Below are positions 23,017 to 32,841 of a DNA stretch of 64,000 nt, one piece after another. Source of the DNA: Gonatopus flavifemur. Lineage: Eukaryota; Arthropoda; Insecta; Hymenoptera; Dryinidae. The stretch's first letter is position 1. The number at the start of each line of letters is the position of its first letter. The stretch lies in contig JAFFJZ010000006.1 of NCBI GenBank assembly GCA_018340375.1, positions 27,534,001-27,598,000 on the forward strand, read 5' to 3'. The position numbers and the translations under genes are program-made. Below the pieces are notes generated by a model, which saw nothing but the letters and a program-made list of their open reading frames with translations, did no database searches and was not told the DNA's origin.

Positions 23017-25485
23017 GTGCAGGATGTCGTCTCCTACTTGGAAAAGTCTTTTGAAAATTTGGAATTATCAGGAAATTTCATTTGGATATCCGGAAGAATC
23101 CGAGAATCGTCAGGGAAATGTTCTGAATAATCTGGAAATTCTCCAGGCGTTGAGTATTTTTTTCTTTTCGATACAGATTTCATTCAGAATTTTATGTATG
23201 AATCGATCAGTTCAATTTTATGCAACAATTAATCGAACTTTGGATCTTATGAGAAATGGGGAATCGTTATAGCCCAGCGAGAAATTTGACTCTTCGAGTA
23301 TCTAAAGCCCTCCCTTGAACCAAATTGGCGCGATCTCTGATGGTCCAATTTGAAGAAAGGGAATTTTCTAGCTGGGAGGGTACGATAGTTCAATTGAATT
23401 GAATTGAAGTACTGAAAATTGTTTCCTAAAAATTTCAAACCTCTTTATATATAAATTTGGTTCGGAGAATGTTTACTGAAAAAATTCTCTGAAAATCACT
23501 GGAGAGAATTTCAGAGAGTTTCAATGTTTTTCAAACAAATTCAGAGTTTTTCAGACTTCTTCATTTCATTTCATTTCATGCTTTATTGTGCCCTAGGGAG
23601 TATTCAAACAAATTTAGAATTTTTCAGACTTTGAAACAATTTTCATAGATTTTCAGGTATTCTCTCAGGTATTTTCAGAGAAATTTCCGAGGGGCTGTTC
23701 ACTTGGAGTCATAAAACTGATACATTGAAGTCATGTCATTTCATTCGATGATTCTCTGCGTAAAACAGTGACTGTCAATGATTCAGCAGTTGGAATCACT
23801 TGGGAGTCAAGTGACTGCCAAGTGACTCGCATTGACTCGCTAGTAATTTCTATGTGAATTCCACCGTTGAATGATGACTCTTTTTGATTCAGTTCTTTAT
23901 TCGAAAATGATTGTTCGTGTTGAAATTCATTGACTCACGAGTGAAATTCTTACGGTTACTGTGACTAAAGTGCTTCAACCAAATAAATATTCTTAGTAAA
24001 AGTTACTGGAAATTTGATTAATTCAACCAAGAAAGTATACTTCATACACTTCAGCAATTAATCAGATTTTTAATAGCTTTTATCAAGAATCGAGATCTTT
24101 CAGTTACAGTAATTATAGAAATTTCTCTCAGCGAAGTAAAAATATACTCCAAGACGTGATACAAATTTACATATTTTATAGTAAAAAGTCAAACTTCCTG
24201 TATAACACAAGAATTCTAAAATAGTTCATAACGAATACAATATATTCATATAGAATTCTTGTGCTATCTGAACTGCTTTTATTCTGAACATCAGCTGATC
24301 TTGTTTCAACTGAAAATAAGCATCAGAAACAAATGAGATTTTAATGGTTTATTGAAACAAATTGATAGTCGAATAACGAAATACTCGAACCCATAAATCT
24401 TGCAGCACATTCTTTAAACGATGTTTTGCAATTCAGAGGAGTCAATGAGTACGTTTCTACCGGACGTGAAATAGAATCTAGTCGGTATCCAAACAGAATT
24501 ATACACGGTGGAAACAGCAGGAATGGTGAATTTTTATAATCTGAATGTGGAAACATCTAAAACCTTAATTTCTTCAAACTTATTTACATTGCCACTTCTG
24601 TGTTACTAGTATTTAAAGTCTGGTGGAAACTAAGGACCTATTTATCTCAGGAGGAAAATGAAATAACGACAGGAATGATTCCAATCGAAGTTATTGTATA
24701 AATTCCACACATGATTATTTATTGTCTCGACTTTGCAATATGAAGCCCAGACAGCACAAGAGTTCCACAAGAATTCTTCACGAATACATTGTATTCATCA
24801 TGAGCTCTTTCAGAACACTTGCGCTATCTGGGAAGATACGTATTCAATGAATAATCATGGATTTCGATGACCAGATTTTAATGGCAATTATTCAGTTCAT
24901 CTCCAGTATGAGAAACATGTTTTTTTTTAATGAAAATAAATAAATTTCTAGCCGCTATAGCGATATATTGTTCCAATCCCATTGAAATGTAGGATTGAGA
25001 AACTCGTGGTTAGAAGTGTTTCCATCGTTGTAAATTCCATTTTGAATCCGATGGAATTGTAGTCATCAGTTTATCATATTTTTTGAGTTTGAACGATTCC
25101 GATACAATGGAAATGTCTGAATCTCAATGAATTTTCAAAGCAAGATAAGATGCAACCACATTCAGTCCCAATCCTCACACTTTCCAAGCAATAAACAAAC
25201 GTTTAAAATTCCATGGAAGATTAGAAGTTTTGGTACTGCGCCATGTACATATTTTCATCAGTATTTTGTTTTCAGTGAATATCAACTTTCGACACGATCA
25301 TACACAACTGACACGTGCCGAAACATTTGGTTAATTGAAAATTCATCGTCATGTCATGAACTAAAATATAAAATAGAAATTAAAAATGCTTTAGAATTTA
25401 TGTAAAAAAAACAAAAAACAGTATCATGTACCGCAACGTGTTTTCTTCCAATCCAGGTAAGTCGAGATAATGCATTTTTCTTCAG
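23017..25485. other. Intergenic, small repeats only
   Basis: Contains TGACT-rich sequence near 23800-23840, small CAGATARCACAAG-type inverted elements at 24199-24275 and 24755-24832, and a partial GTTGCTGAAG-family copy near 24330-24430. Upstream exons of the gene at 25486 could lie here but I could not identify them. Confidence 0.4.
24755..24832. repeat. Small inverted element, CAGACAGCACAAGAGTTC termini
   Basis: CAGACAGCACAAGAGTTC at the left and AACACTTGCGCTATCTG at the right. A miniature relative of the 4031-5247 element. Confidence 0.55.
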
Positions 25486-25965
25486 CAGCGATCAATATCG
25501 TAGAAATCTTGATAAATTTTACCGAAGGATCCATCGCTATCACACCGCAAATGCTTTGCGAATCGATGAGATGGCTACATCATCAAAGACTTTACGTCAG
25601 CTTCGAATCCCTCTCCGATTATTTGAGAAAGAATTATCCAGTGGAAAGAAATATCGAAAAGATGAAAACCGAATTACTCGTGAAGTTGTACTGTGCCCTA
25701 CGCGTTGGACTGGTCAAGAAGAATGGGTTGAATCAGTATCATTTGCCTTCGTTTCTGGAAGAGACCTACTCCACTATAGACTCCATTTCGCTGCAACAAA
25801 AGTTTTGGGACATGTACGAAACGGTATCCAAATCAAATGTAATTATAAAGTCCTCTTCTCTTCGAATCCCTTCTACTTACTACTTCTTCTTTGTGAATAT
25901 ATAATTTTATTCATCTCTTTCAGCTAGGGCGTTTTCCAGCGGATAATCCTCAACGAAACCGATAA
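25486..25965 (+). CDS. Putative winged-helix (SAMD1/KAT6-like) protein, 3' exons
   Basis: Two exons, 25486-25838 and 25924-25965, join in phase 0 and end in TAA; 5' exons are not identified. The ~130 visible residues include a compact helical segment: ITPQMLCESMRWLHHQ, then SFESLSDYLRKNYPV, then MKTELLVKLYCALRVGLVKK and NQYHLPSF. The spacing (helix, helix, helix, then a short wing ending in a Tyr strand) resembles the SAMD1-like winged helix that binds unmethylated CpG DNA in SAMD1 and KAT6. This is a pattern-level resemblance, not an established match. The C terminus (LGRFPADNPQRNR) is short and basic. Just upstream, CAG|GTAAGT at 25454-25462 lies only 29 nt from the acceptor. The gene converges with asteroid, whose stop is about 100 bp away. 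Confidence 0.6.
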
Positions 25966-26068
25966 AAAAGATATAGAAACCCTTGAATTTTACATAAAAT
26001 TTATTTTTAAAAAACTGAACATGTTTTTCTATTATTTACGATACACGGAATTGTTTTGAATTTCAAGA

Positions 26069-28435
26069 TTAGACACAGAGTAGAGTAAACTTATTATTAA
26101 CGTCGTAAAAATCGTGACTTTTGGCGTCAGAATTTTCAGTCCTCTCCCTCGAAAGATCCTTTTTTAGATCTAAACTTTTTTTGCTTCTCATTTTTTTCGA
26201 TTTTCGTCGATTCTTGCGTACGATATCGGGAATGGGTTTGTACAAGGTTGACACCTTTTTGCATAAAATTCGATACAATCGTAACAAACTGGGAGAGTTT
26301 TGAAGTATCAAATCTACGTAGTCGTCCACGTTATTACGACTTTTGAAATCAAGATACAAATTGTACAACAAAGTACCGTTGAAGAGATCAGCCACGACCA
26401 CGCGTGGATAAGGATAATCGAGGAGAGCGTTCAAATTTGTACTGTGCCTCAAAGTATTTTGAAATTCGGAGAACGCATGGACCACCCTAATGTCGAATTT
26501 TTTTGGCTGTGAATGTAATTTTCGATCAATTTGGAAATGAGATATGAAGAAAGGAGCAGCTGCGATGCAATCCTTTTTGGTGACTTCTTCGAAGGCTCGT
26601 ACGACGGTCACCGCATCATCTTTTCTCTTCTCTTTGGGAATTGATTGCTCTTCTTTTGTATCATTCGTGGTTGCGTATCTCTTCTGATATACAGAGATTT
26701 TTCTACAATGTCCGATACGTTGGTCGATTACGTGGAAGAGCATAGCGAACGATAAAGCGTGAATATGTAATTTCGAAATAATTCCCCCTTTGTGTTCTCT
26801 AGTCCAATAATTTCCGGTGGCAATGTACAATTTCCATTGATCCGGAAATTCCTCGAGTAATTCAGAGGTGGGGAGTAACAAAATTTTATCGAGTATCTGT
26901 TTTCTAAAAGACATAGATGTTTCCCGCAATTCGTGTAATTTAGGAAGTTTCAGATCCTGGATAACATCTTCCGGATATTCCAATTCGTAACGATTCAATC
27001 TATTGTTCTCTCCTCTGATCATATAAATTAAATTTTGATTCGACGAAGATGCTAATAAAGCGTATATCACTTTTATGATATTCAAACTTATGATATTCGA
27101 CGAGGGATAAGAATAATCCTCGACTTGTGCAGGGCACAAGTAAAATCTTTGAGTTATCATATCTATGAAGTATGCAGGGAATTTCCCTTTTTCAAAATCA
27201 TTGATAAACCACAGAGGTAAATCTTTTACTATTGAATCATCAAATTCGAGCTCTTCTTTTAGTTCTTTCGATTCTTCTTCTTCCACTTCCTCTTCCTCTT
27301 CTTCTTCTTCTTCCTCTTCCTCTTCCTCTTCCTCTTCTTCTTTGTCCTCCACTTTTGTTTCTTCCATATCATCAATTTCAAACGCTTTCCTCAATGCTTC
27401 ATCGTTCAACGATGATGAATTATCGATACTGCTTTGAAATTTAAAAGGCTTGGAGATGAGTTCACGATTTTTTTTCGTTATAAATTCTTGATCAAAACCA
27501 AACAGTTGAAGAACGTTGGTGGATGTGTAAGCATAGTCTCCGACAAGGTTTTCTATTGTTTTCAAAACCTCTTGGCGTTTCTGTTGAGGAAATCTACTCA
27601 AAATTCCAGCCACCGCTTGACTCAGAGTTTTCCTTCTCAACCAATTAAAAGTCTCCCTTATGCGACGTTGTTGATCATTTCGAATATTCTTTCCGGGTTT
27701 TCGCAATTTCAATTGAGAGTTGAAGTTCTTGAATACACCTCTTTTGACATAATCGTTTCCCAGGAGAATCGCCGCTAAAGGTAACAAGGATTTATCCAGG
27801 CCTTTGAAATCTCCTAGAAATCTCTCCACTTTGTAGATTTTGCATCGTTTTGCATAGCTAATGGGTTGTTTTGGATTCGACGTGTCGATTTTTACCACGC
27901 CGTGTTCCAGGGTATTGAAAGGCACGTACGATACTCCAAAAACGAAAAAATCTGAATCGTAAGAGAGAACGGGACAGTCGAGAATTCTACCTATCGCCGC
28001 AATGGTGTTGTCAGCCTCGAATAGGGTTTGTACAAACTTGATTCCCTTGGAAGAAAGTACATCCTTGAAAACTTGTTTCATAAATATAGGAAAGAACGCT
28101 TGGTTGTGAAAAATCGCACCATAACAGGAGGCTCTTCTTATTCTGTCTTTGGCTCTATTTATCAGAGTTACAAATTTCTTATCTTCCGATCCTCCATCGA
28201 TTAAAACCAATGGTACGACGTCACATTTTAAAAGTTGATCAAAGAAGTCCTCTACGCATTTCGAGTATTTGTCATAATCTCCTCCAAAAGCGCTTCGATG
28301 ATCCGAACACAAAACATACAATTGACATGCAACGCTATTGCCGTCTATGATCAAATACGTGTCGTGTAATTCAAATGTTTGCAAATATTTGTCAGAATGT
28401 TTGGCTACGAATGTGGTTAAACCTCTGATACCCAT
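26069..28435 (-). CDS. ast: Protein asteroid (XPG/FEN1-like nuclease family)
   Basis: A single-exon frame of 788 residues starting MGIRGLTTFVAKH, the family N terminus that opens the XPG-N domain. Metal-binding acids of the FEN1/XPG fold are in place: D31 (LIIDGNS), D80 (LVLIDGG), E140/D142 (FEADNTIA), and D160/D162 (SYDSDFFVFG). An XPG-I region follows. Asteroid (human ASTE1) is a single-strand-specific endonuclease linked to DNA end processing; in Drosophila it was found in EGFR/Star signalling. Unusual here is an acidic tract of about 19 consecutive Glu (near residues 360-385) coded by a GAA/GAG microsatellite, followed by more acidic sequence. The C terminus is Lys/Arg-rich (RKNRRKSKKMRSKK), likely nuclear localisation. 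It shares a 278-bp divergent promoter with the SFT2 gene. Confidence 0.92.
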   Translation of the reverse strand: MGIRGLTTFVAKHSDKYLQTFELHDTYLIIDGNSVACQLYVLCSDHRSAFGGDYDKYSKCVEDFFDQLLKCDVVPLVLIDGGSEDKKFVTLINRAKDRIRRASCYGAIFHNQAFFPIFMKQVFKDVLSSKGIKFVQTLFEADNTIAAIGRILDCPVLSYDSDFFVFGVSYVPFNTLEHGVVKIDTSNPKQPISYAKRCKIYKVERFLGDFKGLDKSLLPLAAILLGNDYVKRGVFKNFNSQLKLRKPGKNIRNDQQRRIRETFNWLRRKTLSQAVAGILSRFPQQKRQEVLKTIENLVGDYAYTSTNVLQLFGFDQEFITKKNRELISKPFKFQSSIDNSSSLNDEALRKAFEIDDMEETKVEDKEEEEEEEEEEEEEEEEEEVEEEESKELKEELEFDDSIVKDLPLWFINDFEKGKFPAYFIDMITQRFYLCPAQVEDYSYPSSNIISLNIIKVIYALLASSSNQNLIYMIRGENNRLNRYELEYPEDVIQDLKLPKLHELRETSMSFRKQILDKILLLPTSELLEEFPDQWKLYIATGNYWTREHKGGIISKLHIHALSFAMLFHVIDQRIGHCRKISVYQKRYATTNDTKEEQSIPKEKRKDDAVTVVRAFEEVTKKDCIAAAPFFISHFQIDRKLHSQPKKFDIRVVHAFSEFQNTLRHSTNLNALLDYPYPRVVVADLFNGTLLYNLYLDFKSRNNVDDYVDLILQNSPSLLRLYRILCKKVSTLYKPIPDIVRKNRRKSKKMRSKKSLDLKKDLSRERTENSDAKSHDFYDVNNKFTLLCV

Positions 28436-28713
28436 ATCTCTGAATCGTTCAGTTCCTACTTCCTAGGAATATCACTTCCTACTTCTGTGACTCAGAAATT
28501 AGATTTCAAATTATTTATAATCAGGTGAAGAACCAGCAGTGGAAATTGAGTTTATTGTCTCAGGCGTAATATATCCACACATAAAAGTGGCATCAATTTT
28601 TGAGGTTAGGTTGAGTCACATGTTGTTGTTGTCGTTGTTCGGTCCTCTCGAGACATCAAAAGTTCCTTTCGTGACTGAAATCAATTAAAATTCTTGAGAA
28701 CGGACCTTAAAAA
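28436..28713. promoter_or_regulatory. Divergent promoter between asteroid and SFT2 gene
   Basis: Only 278 bp separate the two opposed start codons, so both 5' UTRs and core promoters must lie here unless there are distant 5' exons. CTTCCTA occurs three times in the first 60 bp (GTTCCTACTTCC, CACTTCCTACTTC), a possible GGAA (ETS-type) site cluster on the other strand. No TATA box is obvious. Confidence 0.55.
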
Positions 28714-29478
28714 ATGGCAGATATCAATAAAGAATTGAACGAGTATCTTCTCAGTAACAAAAATGAAAAACAATACAAAATTAATGTTCCATCGATTACT
28801 TTATCAAAACCATCTTTTTCCAAATGGTTTGGTAAAAACGAGGAGGAAGTCGCAGAGGATGAGGGATGGTTTCCAAATTCTCAAAGGGACTGTTGTCCCA
28901 GTATGGTATGTTTACATGTTTGACCATAACCCCAAACAATAACCTAAATGAGATATATATATATATTTTTTCCTTTTTTCAGACAAGAATGCAAAGATTG
29001 ACTGGTTTTGCATTCTGTTTTGTAATGGGTATATTGTGTTTCTGCTTGTCAGCCATTTATCTTCCCGTCTTACTTTTAAAAGCAAGGAAATTTGCTTTGT
29101 TGTATACTTTAGGAAGTATTTTTTTCCTTGCAAGGTACGCTTTCAAATAACGAACAAAGAATTTTTTCAATATCGTAAAAAGATTAAACAATTCAATTAT
29201 CTTTCAGTTTTTGTTTTTTATGGGGACCAACCAAGTATCTTAAATCTCTATTCACCACGGAAAGAAGATGTTTCACGATTTCTTATTTTACGACGTTGAT
29301 AGGGACGCTTTATTTCGCTTTACAATTACAATCTACGCCGTTGACGGTATTTTGCGCCGTATTACAACTAATAGCGATGCTGTCTTTTCTAGTCAGTCAT
29401 ATACCGGGGGGGACCACCGGTCTAATGTTCTTCACAAAGATGTTTAAATCTTCCGTGAGTTCCACTTTACCCGTATAA
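28714..29478 (+). CDS. SFT2-family vesicle transport protein
   Basis: Exons 28714-28905, 28983-29134 and 29208-29478 join in frame to 204 residues. The N terminus is soluble (MADINKELNEYLL). Then comes the SFT2 core: TRMQRLTGFAFCFVMGILCFCL, LLLKARKFALLYTLGSIFFLA, SFCFLWGPTKYLKSLFTTER and the last two helices, with SHIPGG between them and the C terminus. WGPTKYLKSLF is the family signature (compare GPxKQLKxMF). SFT2 proteins are four-helix Golgi/endosome membrane proteins acting in retrograde vesicle fusion with the Golgi. The length and long N terminus fit SFT2D3-type better than the ~160-aa SFT2D1/2. The third-exon frame depends on the phase-2 join AG|T. AATAAA at 29582 is a likely poly(A) signal. 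Confidence 0.9.
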
Positions 29479-30156
29479 TACTTTTTTCCCATGGATTCTC
29501 AAGACTTTTGAGAATAAGAATTTACAGTTCACGATGTAAATAATTCTTTCTTGAGGATATATATACAGAGTATTATTGAATAATAAAATAATGTATATAC
29601 CATGTATGTATTTTCAACTCTGACGATTCGTCAGTTTTGGAATGGTAGAAGGAAAGCAGGTATTGTTGTGTTTGAAAATAAAATCTCTCTTGTCTAGAGA
29701 TCAATGTATATAAGAACATTTTTGTACATAATATTGTAACTTGTACATAAATAACTTGATAATCATTGAAAATGAGATTAAAGTGATTCTTTGTTGGCAA
29801 TGTTTCGATTTTATATAAAAAAAAAAAAACCTTCTGTACTTGTTACAATTATTTTCTAAAGATGAGAAATTCCAAACGTGGGAGAGCAATGAAAGAAATT
29901 TGAAAAAGCAAATTGTTCATAATTATTGTCTGCTCTATCCAATTCAATTTATCAACTAATTAACACCAAATAACTCATTGAAGGAATTGGCAATTTGCAA
30001 AAATTCACCAGAATGTACTGGCGCTGTTTTGATGATTCGTTCAATTCAGTATTACTTTAGTGAATAAATAGATAGAACAATTATATGATTCTTCTGATGA
30101 AATTATATTTACAAACCTTCCTAAGAATATACAATTCTTATAAAATCCAGTGGTAC
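29479..30156. other. Convergent 3' flanks of SFT2 and Rpp38
   Basis: AT-rich 3' UTR/spacer between two convergent stop codons. A poly(A) signal for SFT2 is at 29582-29587. I saw no exon or repeat. Confidence 0.5.
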
Positions 30157-31550
30157 TCATTTTTTCTTTTTAGGTTTAGATGATTTTGTAGCTTTAATGC
30201 GATTCTCGTTACCTCTGACACGTTTAATTTTCAAAGGAACATAGGAGGATTCATCGATTTCATTGGAAATTCGTTTTCCCTTGGAGAATTTGGAATTTGC
30301 GGTTTCCTCCTGCCCACGTATATTGATATATCTCTTCATTTGTGGCATTTCCATCGAATCATCCGAGTCATTATTCGCCAGGGGAATAAAGTCACCAAAT
30401 TCTTTGTTCTCTAACTCCTTTTTACCATCTTCTATACTATCGGGAGGTATAAAAGCTCTCTCCGTCTTTGATTTCCTATACAAATGAACACTGGAGGACA
30501 CGACGTGTTCTTTGGTACTCCCTTGAGTTTGCATTTCCATTTTTTCAGTAGTGTCCTTTTCGTGAGTATTATTCGGAGTTTTATCCTTGGGCAGAGGAAA
30601 ATTTGAAAATACTTCCGATACCTTCTCATGGATTATATGGAAAGTATGATCCAGAGTGTCTGCAACTGTTCTCTAGCAATTGAATACGCACATGTATTCG
30701 TCATCAATATATAATGTGTACAATATACCAAGAATGTCTATCGATTAATGAACCTTACGATACCTTGAAACCTACAGCAGCGGTAGAGTATCCCACACTT
30801 TTTGTCATCACTGGTTTCATAGATGGTATCAAAAGTACCGGTATTTTTCTATTTTGAGCCATAACGACGATATGTTTGACTAGAAATTGAGGGTCCACGT
30901 TAGCTTCCAATATTACACAACATAATGTATTCTTTTCTAGACTGCGCGTTACTGCGTTAATTCCCATAACTACAGAATTCCTGCAATGAGGAAAAGAAAT
31001 ATGTAAAACATTAAAATGATGGTTGAATTCGAATCGACTACTAGTATTCATTCATACATCAAAGTTGTATCCACGGGGGAAGATTCTTTCAAAGTTGTTT
31101 TCATTTGTTTACGTTCTTCTTTTGACATCTTTTTCAATCTCGACCAAGGGACTTTCTTTGGGGCTAGCTTTATAGATGACATTTTCCTGAACGAAGAGAA
31201 ACAATAGACATTGTATTTTACAAAGATTAGGACATTTTTTATGATCCAACCGTATACTCACTCTGAAATTAATTTGGTCAACATCTTGGATTGTTCTCCT
31301 TTAACGACAGGCCTGTGCGATAAGAACAAGTTACATATTTCTACATGATCGGGTAATGGTTATTTGTTAATTGACTTTGTTACTAATTAATATTATATGA
31401 TATAAATAAAAACAATGATATAGATTACCAAAAAGATTGATAAGGTTGTGAAAGAACGTTCTTTAATCCTTTGAGAGGTCCTTTCTTTTGAGCAGACAAG
31501 GATTGTCTTTGCTGTTCCAGAGTCATAACAGAACTATTCAAAGAGCTCAT
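30157..31550 (-). CDS. Rpp38: Ribonuclease P/MRP subunit p38
   Basis: Five exons on the minus strand (31550-31429, 31312-31262, 31186-31058, 30980-30764, 30672-30157), all with compatible phases, give 344 residues. The middle exon pair encodes the L7Ae/L30e fold that grips kink-turn RNA: NSVVMGINAVTRSLEK, LCCVILEANVDPQFLVKHIV, IPVLLIPS. The C terminus VPLKIKRVRGNEN...KPKKKK parallels the human Rpp38 tail (PLKIKKLxPNPNK, then a Lys-rich end), which is what separates it from ribosomal L7Ae or NHP2 relatives. The N-terminal exons are basic. It acts in the nucleolus in tRNA 5' processing (RNase P) and rRNA processing (MRP). The start ATG (MSSLNSSVMTLEQQRQS) is the first in exon 1. It is head-to-head with lodestar. 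Confidence 0.88.
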
Positions 31551-32841
31551 GGTAATTATTTTTATAAAAATATAACAACTCCAATTGTACACATAACCTC
31601 TTATGCATACATAATTTTTTAAGATTACACGTGCGACTTATTTACAACGTTTTCCATTGGGCTGTGCGCTACACTGCGCTTAAACCGTGTGGTGGTACTT
31701 TTGATGACTTTAGGAATTCCCACTCAGTTACTTTATCCAACGGAATCACCCAATCACGTGATGTTGTTGGTCAGAATGACCAATCAGAGAAAAAAAGAAA
31801 AGGTAAACTTTGGGAGCCCTGCAATGACAATCGTTTTGGTGAACTTGCATGTACCGGGAATGTTTTGTTTTTATCTCGCACACCGTTCTCGATTTCCACA
31901 TCCGTTTTCCTTTTGTTCGCCTCACGTTTTTACCGGTTTCAATTTTCCCAATATATGAAGTACTACAGGAGTATTAGAATTATTCTATATCGTAGCCAAT
32001 TAATTATAGTATTTACATAATCACGCACGTTTCGTTGCGTGAAGCAAAAGTACTTCGTCGCTCATCGTCGTCCCATTTGGCGAATCAGTGACTCAAGCGT
32101 CAACAAAAATTTTTTTAAAATCAGGATTCTAATATGTAAAACTGCTTTTCACGATTGTAATGTGAGAATCTGTTTATATTTTCATTGATTATTATATTTC
32201 ATTGGAAACTTGACTACTCTTCATCCATAATTCAATAAAACAAAGTCTACGTCTTCAGTTATGGTCAATTTATATTGCCAGTATATCTATATTTATTATA
32301 AATACAGATATATTATGGAAGGCAGTTGACTGTAATTTTAAATATTGCTCAAAACAACAAAAAACAATCTTCATCGGATGATATCCAATAATTGAACTAG
32401 TTACTCAGCTATCGAGTACTAATATTTAGATCAAAATTCATATTCAGTTGTAGAAGCTATTGTTTTATTTTTATGCTATTCGAAATGCCAAATTAATCTA
32501 ATCAAAACCAAGAAAGAACTTGGTACGATTCTTTTCCTACAACTTAGCTCGATTGGTATGGAACATTAAACTATTACTATACACTCTTGTTAAAATAATG
32601 AAGATTTCAATTCCGTTAGGACGCTTGGAACAATTATTTGAAATTAAATGTTTTTTCTTAAAATAACTATTTTCAAGCGTACACAATTTCATTGATGTTT
32701 TCTAATTTGGACTAAAATATTTTTGTGCACATGTAAAAGCTTTTGAGAAAAACAAAAGTTTCAAACAGTCATTAAAACCTTGAGAAACATCAAAGTTTAA
32801 AATAAGTAAAAATGGGATATTATTTATGGATTATATTTCAG
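31551..32841. promoter_or_regulatory. Divergent region between Rpp38 and lodestar
   Basis: Holds the Rpp38 promoter and, presumably, the first exon of lodestar, whose visible reading frame begins at an acceptor (32841) with an incomplete codon. GC-richer sequence at 32020-32100 (ACGCACGTTTCGTTGCGTG) may be promoter. I could not pick the lodestar start: no ATG in frame with the first visible exon lies directly before the acceptor. Confidence 0.4.

Noticed and set aside
27165..27437. Plus-strand poly-Ser open frame opposite the asteroid gene
   Set aside because: It is the antisense of the Glu microsatellite inside a well-supported coding exon.
31631..32020. 129-codon frame upstream of lodestar as its missing first exon
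   Set aside because: No donor in the phase needed by the acceptor at 32841 and no similarity to the lodestar N terminus.
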